From Sphingomonas paucimobilis (GTDB lineage Bacteria; Pseudomonadota; Alphaproteobacteria; Sphingomonadales; Sphingomonadaceae): DNA of 38,964 bases. The position numbers and the translations under genes are program-made. A model generated the notes under the pieces. It did not search any database. It was not told the origin of the DNA and saw only the letters and a program-made list of their open reading frames with translations. Within the stretch, counting starts at the first letter, position 1. The number at the start of each line of letters is the position of its first letter. This document shows, in pieces, positions 33,536-38,964 of the stretch. The stretch spans positions 1 through 38,964 of the forward strand of contig CAMAQU010000002.1 in the NCBI GenBank assembly GCA_945860425.1, given 5' to 3'.

Positions 33536-34165
33536 TCAGATTTTGTCTGCAAGGTGGTCGGCATCGGCAAACGCCTGCGCCATGGCCGCCGCCACAACAT
33601 CCTCTGGCCCGAAGGTGCCCGCGACGCGCACGGCGTCAATCTGCGTCACGCCGATAAAGCCCAGCCAGGCCTTCAGATAGGCAAGCTGAAAATCCAGCCC
33701 GTCAATGTCGGGCAGGCTGCCAAAAGGCATGGCGCTGGCGGCGATGATGATCGCCCGGCGGCCCTGCGCCAGGCCTTCCACATTGCCTTGGGCATCATTG
33801 CGGAACGTCAAGCCCGGATGCGTCAAGACATCGATATAGTGTTTCAGCCGATAGGGGATGCCGAAATTCCACATGGGCGTTGCAATCAAATAGCCGTCAA
33901 ATGACAGGAAATGATCGGTCCATCTCTTCAGCTCTTGCCAGGTGGCTGCCTGCGACGGATCAACTGCGTTGCCCGCCAGCAGATGATAGCGGCCTTCAAC
34001 GGCTTCATGACCAAAAGCGGGAAGATCTGCCGCGAACACATCCAGCTGTTCCACCTCTAATGTCGGATAGCGCTGCATCAGGCGCACCAGCAGGCGATCG
34101 GCGGCCATAGCAGAACGCGACCGCTCCTGCCGTGGGCTGGCGGTGATGTGAAGCAGCCGCTTCAC
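33536..34165 (-). CDS. azoR: FMN-dependent NADH:azo/quinone oxidoreductase AzoR
   Basis: This 209-residue flavodoxin-fold enzyme begins with MKRLLHITASPRQERSRSA, the FMN-phosphate-binding segment. It contains TPMWNFGIPYRLKHYIDVL, typical of AzoR, and IIIAASAMPFGS. Family members reduce azo dyes and quinones with NADH through bound FMN. Its ATG overlaps the stop of the Rieske ferredoxin gene upstream (ATGA), so the two are co-translated. This may point to a quinone- or electron-transfer task for the neighbouring Rieske oxygenase, though AzoR is not a usual ferredoxin reductase. Confidence 0.9.
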   Translation of the reverse strand: MKRLLHITASPRQERSRSAMAADRLLVRLMQRYPTLEVEQLDVFAADLPAFGHEAVEGRYHLLAGNAVDPSQAATWQELKRWTDHFLSFDGYLIATPMWNFGIPYRLKHYIDVLTHPGLTFRNDAQGNVEGLAQGRRAIIIAASAMPFGSLPDIDGLDFQLAYLKAWLGFIGVTQIDAVRVAGTFGPEDVVAAAMAQAFADADHLADKI

Positions 34166-34473
34166 GCGACGTCCATGTCGATATGGATGACACCGTCGAG
34201 GACTTCAGTTTGCCAGACATTGATTGGTGATTTCGTCAATGTCCCCATCGCAGAACCATCCCGCATGTCGAAACGGACACCGTGCGCCGGACAGAAGATA
34301 TGGAACCCTTTGAGCTTTCCACCTTCAAGCGCCTGCAAGGCATGGCTGCACCTGTTTTCAATGGCGAATACGCCGGCCGGGGTGCGAGCGACAAGCACGG
34401 ACTTGCCATTCAGATCAAAAGTGGAGGTGCCATTTTCAGGAATATCGGCAAGCGGCGCGACAGCAATTTTCAC
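34162..34473 (-). CDS. Rieske [2Fe-2S] ferredoxin
   Basis: This 103-residue protein starts from a GTG at 34473 (reading VKIAVAPLADIPENG). The frame is open to 34575, but that part does not resemble ferredoxin and overlaps the divergent promoter region. The cluster ligands are NRCSH (Cys42, His44) and FCPAHG (Cys61, His64). This is the size and pattern of soluble Rieske ferredoxins serving ring-hydroxylating oxygenases. It is divergent from such an oxygenase at 34654 and is probably its electron donor. No dedicated ferredoxin reductase is in the window. Confidence 0.87.
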   Translation of the reverse strand: MKIAVAPLADIPENGTSTFDLNGKSVLVARTPAGVFAIENRCSHALQALEGGKLKGFHIFCPAHGVRFDMRDGSAMGTLTKSPINVWQTEVLDGVIHIDMDVA

Positions 34474-34653
34474 AGTTTCAGCGTCCTTGAGTGATGCAGC
34501 GGCGCTGGGTTGGAAAACCACGAAAATCCTTGCGGCAAACCCATCTCCGTTGCCCCGAAAACATGCCCGAAGCACCTTGAAAATGCAAACATGATTGTTG
34601 ATGAGGCAGAGCGCTCTATACGGGTGCCACCCCTTTCAAAAAGGCCATGGGCT

Positions 34654-35868
34654 ATGGACGCAAACACCACGCAACGGATAAAGGACAGCATGGCATTCGA
34701 AGCTGCGCGCACCAAGCCCCCGACCGGTTTCCCGCGACTGCCAGACATCCCTGCCGCCCGCTATGTCGATCCGCAGTTTCTAGAGCTGGAAAAACAAGGG
34801 GTGTGGAAGCGCAGCTGGCTTTATGCTGGCCACGCCAGCCAAGCCGCCGAACCAGGCAGCTGGTTCCTGATGCGCAATAGCGGCACACCCATTCTGGTCG
34901 TGCGTGATCTGCAAGGCGAGTTTCGCGCCTATTACAACACCTGCCGCCATCGCGGCGGACCACTTGTCACGCAAGACGCCGGGCAGGGTCGGGGCTTTGT
35001 CTGCAGCTATCATGGCTGGAGCTATGCGCTTGATGGCCAGTTGAAATCCGTGCGCGATAAGCGCGATTTCGTTGATCTCGACTTTGCTTGTCGGTCGCTC
35101 TTGCCCGTGCGCTGTGAAACGCTTGGCAGCTGGATTTTCATCAATGAGGACGCTGAGGCACCGACGCTGATCGAAAGCCTTGGGTCTGTGGCAGACGAGC
35201 TTCGGCAATTTGACCTCGACAATCTGATGCTCGTGCATTCGGCCAGCTATGACGTCCCCTGTAACGTCAAAGTGCTGCTGGATGTATTCTTGGAAGTCTA
35301 TCATCTGAAATCGATCCACGAAGAGACGGCGGACCGGTTCCTCGACCATCGCGGAATGACAGCCACCCTATGGCCAAATGGCCATTCACGGATGATCACG
35401 CCCAATCGCCGACCCGATTGGGTCGATCCCGGCACGCGGGGGATGCCGGAAATGTCGGGCGTGACCGAAATTCCGCGCCTCAACAACGTGAGCTACCATC
35501 TCTTTCCCAATATCGTGATGCCGCCAACGGCAACCGGCATTCCCATGCTTGTGTTCTGGCCGCAAACGGCCAGTTCGATGCGGATCGAATGCCATTGGTT
35601 CGGACCTACACTACCCGTCAAAGATCTAAGCCCGCTATGGGAAACCCGCATCAAGAATTTTGAGCGGATCCTGTTTGAAGATTTAAGATATGCAGGGAAG
35701 ATACAGGAGTCGGTTGAAGGTCCCGGCTTTACCGGCATGGCCCTCAATTATCAGGAGCGGCGCATCTATCATTGGCACGAGGAAGCTGATCGCCGGATTG
35801 GGCCTGACCGCGTGCCAGTCGACCTGCGCGTTGACCCGGTTCTGGTCGACTGGATCGAAAGGTCCTGA
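34654..35868 (+). CDS. Rieske non-heme iron ring-hydroxylating oxygenase, large subunit
   Basis: This protein has 404 residues from the ATG at 34654. The frame is open to a TTG at 34510, and ATG 34591 is possible, but MDANTTQRIKDSM fits better. The Rieske cluster is CRHRG (Cys97, His99) and CSYHGW (Cys117, His120). The mononuclear iron site is seen as EVYHLKSIH (His217, His222). No small subunit is next to it, so it is probably an alpha-only enzyme acting with the divergent Rieske ferredoxin. Substrate is unknown. A hairpin terminator follows the stop. Confidence 0.92.
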   Translation: MDANTTQRIKDSMAFEAARTKPPTGFPRLPDIPAARYVDPQFLELEKQGVWKRSWLYAGHASQAAEPGSWFLMRNSGTPILVVRDLQGEFRAYYNTCRHRGGPLVTQDAGQGRGFVCSYHGWSYALDGQLKSVRDKRDFVDLDFACRSLLPVRCETLGSWIFINEDAEAPTLIESLGSVADELRQFDLDNLMLVHSASYDVPCNVKVLLDVFLEVYHLKSIHEETADRFLDHRGMTATLWPNGHSRMITPNRRPDWVDPGTRGMPEMSGVTEIPRLNNVSYHLFPNIVMPPTATGIPMLVFWPQTASSMRIECHWFGPTLPVKDLSPLWETRIKNFERILFEDLRYAGKIQESVEGPGFTGMALNYQERRIYHWHEEADRRIGPDRVPVDLRVDPVLVDWIERS

Positions 35869-35872
35869 CTTA

Positions 35873-35903
35873 AAGCTCTCCCCCTCCTCGAGGGGAAGAG
35901 CTT
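35873..35903. terminator. bidirectional terminator-like hairpin between convergent genes
   Basis: AAGCTCTCCCCC (35873-35884) pairs with GGGGAAGAGCTT (35892-35903) with one mismatch around a seven-base loop. CATTTTCC follows on the plus strand and TTAAG on the minus side. Placement four bases after the Rieske oxygenase stop and at the end of the quinoprotein gene suits a shared terminator. Confidence 0.65.
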
Positions 35904-37798
35904 CATTTTCCGTTGGGTGTGAAGACCATCAACAGGTTACCGGGCATATGGTTATAAAGACCATAGCCCGAGTTTACGACAACATGGCCATTGGCCACGG
36001 CAGCGCCCGGGCCACTCATGCCCCCGCCTCTCGCTGTTACGCCTGAGACGGTCTTGACCGGCAGCGTTGTGTCCACCGTCCAGATGGGCTTGCCAGTGCG
36101 CACATCATAGGCCCTGAACCGTCCATCAAGATGGCCTGCAAAAGCAAATTCGGACACGGCCGTCACCGCCGAGGAAATGCCGGGATCACAATTGGCCTTT
36201 TTGCCGCAAACATTATCGGCCTTTGATTTCCAGAAGACCCGGCCGTTTGCGGCATCGATGGCGTGCAGCCCTGCCCCGCGCAGCTTAGCATCATACACAC
36301 GACCGTCGCGCGTATCTTCCATGTCATTGATCGGAACATAAACAAGGCGACCTTGAGCTGCCATCCCGAAATGGACGCCGCCTTGTGTACCCCCATGCCC
36401 AAGGGTCGTTTTCCAGACAGGCTTCCCAGTGTCCGGATCAAGCCCGAAAACATCGGCCGATTTCTGTCCTGCAACAATCATCTTCTTGCCGCCCCCAAGC
36501 GGTACAACAAGCACAGAAGCCGCCACGTCAAAATCAGGTCCATTTTCCTTGGGGCAATTATCATTGCCGATCATGCAACCGACATTCCAAGCGTCCCCTT
36601 TGGTCAGCTGGGAGACCCAAATCCGCTTGCCCGTCTTTGCATTTACGGCAAACACGGCGTCGCTATTCCCATCTGCTGGGGAAGAGTAATTCTCTCCCGA
36701 TCCAAAATAGACCCTGTTTGTTGCCGCATCAAAAGTGGGGCTGTTCCAAATGGGGGCGCCCGATGGCCCGATGATGTTGGTTCCAGCTTTCGTCTTGCCC
36801 TGCTGAACCCCAGGAGCGGTGACACTATAATGCCGCCAGTTTAAGGAACCTGACTTGGCGTCAAGTGCGACAACAGATCCCCTAAACGTACAACATGCAT
36901 AGTTTGGATCCGCAGCGGCTGTAACCTCCAGCGAGGACACAGGCACAAAGAGCTGCCCCCCGCCAATCGTTGGCGAGCCTGTGATTGTCGCATTGGAATG
37001 ATCATCAACTTTCGATTTCCAAACGAGCTTCCCCGTCATGGCGTCAAGCGCATACATGCGGGCCAGCACATCCCCGAAATAAAGCCGCTCTGTCGCAGGG
37101 TCTGCGACAACAGCGGTGCGCACTTCGGCGGAGGCCCGGAAAGACCAACGCATGCAGCCTGTTTCGAGATCGAGCGCATAAACTGTGCCGTCTTGGCTTC
37201 CGACAAACACCGCACCCCAGCCGATGGAAGGCTGAGACCGAGCTCTTTGCGCTTTCGGATAGGCGAACGCCCATTTGAGCTTGAGCTGCGGGACCTGTTC
37301 CTTCGTCAGACCTGCTTGTTGGGTCGATACATATCGATTGTTGTTATGTCCCCAACCCGTCCGGGACGGAGGTGATCCTTTGTCAAATCGCGCATGCTGA
37401 GCATCGCATGAAGCAGGCGGCGGAGGCGCCTTATAATCTGCCAGTGATGTACGGGTCAGATATTCTGCGATCTGCTGGCGTTGCAGTAACGAAAGTTTGG
37501 CGGCCTGCTGGCTCATTATCCCGCCATTCATGGCGGCGAGAAGAGCGTCCGGGGCCATCATTTCAAGCCAGACCTGCTGGGGCGCCTTTGGCACACCACC
37601 ATTATGGCAGCTCGCACAATTTTCTAGAAACAAGCCCTTCCCGGGATGTTTCTCTACATCAATGGTCGGGCCATCTCGCGATTGCATTTCGTCGGTCGAA
37701 GTCATTCGTTCGCCGCCGACCTTGTCAGCCGATTTTTGGCCGCACCCTGAAAAGGCAAGCGACGCAGCTAAAACTAGTCCGATCCAACTGCGTCGCAT
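35903..37798 (-). CDS. PQQ-dependent dehydrogenase of the polyvinyl-alcohol dehydrogenase (cytochrome) type, lipoprotein
   Basis: This exported protein has 631 residues. The N-terminus MRRSWIGLVLAASLAFSGC shows a lipobox with Cys19. A cytochrome c domain carries CASCH (Cys61, Cys64, His65). The propeller part has docking repeats (YALDLETGCMRWSF, YALDAMTGKLVWKS, FAVNAKTGKRIWVS, FGLDPDTGKPVWKT) and an adjacent Cys pair in YACCTFRGSV (near 36890). The order cytochrome-propeller and the CC site resemble polyvinyl alcohol dehydrogenase of Sphingopyxis. The real substrate may be another secondary alcohol. It lies 20 bases downstream of a TonB receptor gene and is probably in its operon. Confidence 0.87.
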   Translation of the reverse strand: MRRSWIGLVLAASLAFSGCGQKSADKVGGERMTSTDEMQSRDGPTIDVEKHPGKGLFLENCASCHNGGVPKAPQQVWLEMMAPDALLAAMNGGIMSQQAAKLSLLQRQQIAEYLTRTSLADYKAPPPPASCDAQHARFDKGSPPSRTGWGHNNNRYVSTQQAGLTKEQVPQLKLKWAFAYPKAQRARSQPSIGWGAVFVGSQDGTVYALDLETGCMRWSFRASAEVRTAVVADPATERLYFGDVLARMYALDAMTGKLVWKSKVDDHSNATITGSPTIGGGQLFVPVSSLEVTAAADPNYACCTFRGSVVALDAKSGSLNWRHYSVTAPGVQQGKTKAGTNIIGPSGAPIWNSPTFDAATNRVYFGSGENYSSPADGNSDAVFAVNAKTGKRIWVSQLTKGDAWNVGCMIGNDNCPKENGPDFDVAASVLVVPLGGGKKMIVAGQKSADVFGLDPDTGKPVWKTTLGHGGTQGGVHFGMAAQGRLVYVPINDMEDTRDGRVYDAKLRGAGLHAIDAANGRVFWKSKADNVCGKKANCDPGISSAVTAVSEFAFAGHLDGRFRAYDVRTGKPIWTVDTTLPVKTVSGVTARGGGMSGPGAAVANGHVVVNSGYGLYNHMPGNLLMVFTPNGK

Positions 37799-37818
37799 AA
37801 CCTTATCCTTGCTTCTCT

Positions 37819-38964
37819 TTAGAACTTCGCGCCGGCTTCAATGCCGAAATAGCGCGGCGGGCCGTAGAGGGTGAACGTCCACAAACCACCAACGACCTGG
37901 CTCGCTGTTTCATAACGCTCATCAGTCAGGTTCTTGCCAACGAGACGCAGCGTGTACTTATCGTCCAAATCAGCAAGTGTGATCGACGCATTCAGCAGCG
38001 TCCGCGCGCGGAGGAAGGTGTTGTCCCGTGCATCCGCGATTGACTGCGTAAACAGGTTGCGGCCGACATAGCTCACATTCGCATTAATCGACACCTTCAG
38101 CTTGTCACTGACCGGCGTTGAATATGTCCCGTCGACGGACCATTGCCATTTAGGCGCACGGTCCAACGGTGCTGACGACAGATCATAACCTGCCGGAATC
38201 GGCGTTTCATACTTACGGTACTTGGCGTCCTGATAGCCAAGAACACCGCGAAGGGTCAGCCCGTCGGTTGGGATGAGTGTCGCCTCTGCCTCGATGCCCT
38301 TCACCCGGGCACTGGCTGCATTGAAGAAGCGGGTGACCTGATTGGGCTGGCCGTTAACAGTGATGGGCACAACAATCTGCTTTTGCAGATCGCTATAATC
38401 CACCCAGAAACCGGTCAGGTTAAAGCGGGCGCGGTTGTCGAGGAACTGCGTCTTTACGCCAGCCTCATAGCTGTCTGCCTTTTCAGGATTCGTTGCGGCT
38501 GCTGCATTGGCAAATGCCGCCAAGTCAGCACCGAACGGACCGAAGCCACCGATCTGGTCGTTGAACCCGCCGCCCTTGAAGCCGTGCGAATAGGTCGCAT
38601 ACAGGAACGTATCATCGCTGGCCTTATACGCAGCAGAGAACCGGTACGTCGGCTCATTGTCGCTCGCGCGGACAGTGACGACGCCGGCGGTATAGTTGTA
38701 AACGCTGGCATCCAGCGGCCGCGATATAGTGATGCTCGGGTCAAAGCCGCCCCCAAGCTGCGGGATGAAGACCTGCTGGCGACCGCGCCACGTCTTGCGT
38801 TCCCAAGTGTAACGACCGCCTGCCGTCAGGGAGAGCTTGTCATTCACCTTGAAGGTGCCCTCAGCAAACATGGCTGTCGATTTTGCCTTTTGCGCATTGC
38901 ACAACAGGTAAGGCGTATTGTTCCAAGCACCGAACGGCAGCGGGCCGCCGGTAAGATCAAGGAA
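37819..38964 (-). CDS. TonB-dependent outer membrane receptor, 5' part outside the window
   Basis: The frame is open to the right edge, so the signal peptide, TonB box and plug are not visible. The 381 residues present are barrel strands: FAEGTFKVNDKLSLTAGGRYTWERKTW, LYATYSHGFKGGGFNDQIGG, SYEAGVKTQFLDNRARFNL, VKGIEAEATLIPTDGLTLRG and a C-terminus ending GAKF with a terminal Phe. An internal TTG at 38904 is not the start. It is followed by the quinoprotein gene after 20 bases. The pair probably takes up and oxidises the same compound, or the receptor imports the cofactor. Confidence 0.9.
   Translation of the reverse strand, partial: FLDLTGGPLPFGAWNNTPYLLCNAQKAKSTAMFAEGTFKVNDKLSLTAGGRYTWERKTWRGRQQVFIPQLGGGFDPSITISRPLDASVYNYTAGVVTVRASDNEPTYRFSAAYKASDDTFLYATYSHGFKGGGFNDQIGGFGPFGADLAAFANAAAATNPEKADSYEAGVKTQFLDNRARFNLTGFWVDYSDLQKQIVVPITVNGQPNQVTRFFNAASARVKGIEAEATLIPTDGLTLRGVLGYQDAKYRKYETPIPAGYDLSSAPLDRAPKWQWSVDGTYSTPVSDKLKVSINANVSYVGRNLFTQSIADARDNTFLRARTLLNASITLADLDDKYTLRLVGKNLTDERYETASQVVGGLWTFTLYGPPRYFGIEAGAKF

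Noticed and set aside
1..38964. tRNA, rRNA, CRISPR arrays, prophage or plasmid functions
   Set aside because: No cloverleaf, rRNA-like stretch, regularly spaced repeat, integrase or replication gene was seen on reading both strands.

Overview
This window is most likely a chromosomal segment of a sphingomonad-type alphaproteobacterium. The reasons are two TonB-dependent receptors next to catabolic genes, quinoproteins with fused cytochrome c domains, an Aur1/Ipt1-like PAP2 protein, a DUF3422 protein, and moderately GC-rich genes that mostly use TAT for tyrosine. The genus cannot be fixed from the sequence alone. I see no tRNA, rRNA or CRISPR array. All family calls come from reading motifs, not from database searches.

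Left part (1-12 kb), mostly housekeeping: the end of purE and all of purK (ATGA overlap), a small membrane protein, a PAP2 phosphatase and a cytochrome b561 on the minus strand, then a complete polyamine-type ABC transporter operon (binding lipoprotein, two permeases, ATPase). An IS3-type insertion sequence remnant and a beta-helix gene cut by it follow. Next come a CysQ-like phosphatase, a crotonase-family protein, an Aur1-like PAP2 protein and a divergent DUF3422 gene.

Middle (12-16 kb): a POT-family peptide transporter, and an isolated cytochrome c-PQQ quinoprotein whose tyrosine codon use differs sharply from the window, suggesting transfer.

Right part (16-39 kb), a catabolic island. On the minus strand, a TonB receptor is followed by an SDR, an APH-type kinase, an acyl-CoA ligase, a TetR regulator, an acyl-CoA dehydrogenase remnant and a second APH-type kinase. 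Divergently on the plus strand lie a decayed SDR, an acyl-CoA dehydrogenase, a SnoaL-like protein, an alpha/beta hydrolase, an Old Yellow Enzyme, a Baeyer-Villiger monooxygenase, an SDR, two hotdog-fold proteins, a thiolase-fold protein lacking the nucleophilic cysteine, and a DUF35 zinc-ribbon protein. A Rieske ferredoxin/AzoR pair, a Rieske oxygenase, a PVA-dehydrogenase-like quinoprotein and a second TonB receptor close the window.

Working model (inference): a receptor imports a cyclic, probably terpenoid- or steroid-like substrate. SDR, enoate reductase, Baeyer-Villiger monooxygenase and hydrolase open the ring through a lactone to a hydroxy acid. The ligase makes the CoA ester, and an APH-type kinase plus acyl-CoA dehydrogenase may remove the hydroxyl as a phosphate, as in the Lva and ACAD10/11 systems. 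A dehydratase/retro-aldolase module would then shorten the branched chain. This combination is the most interesting feature of the window.
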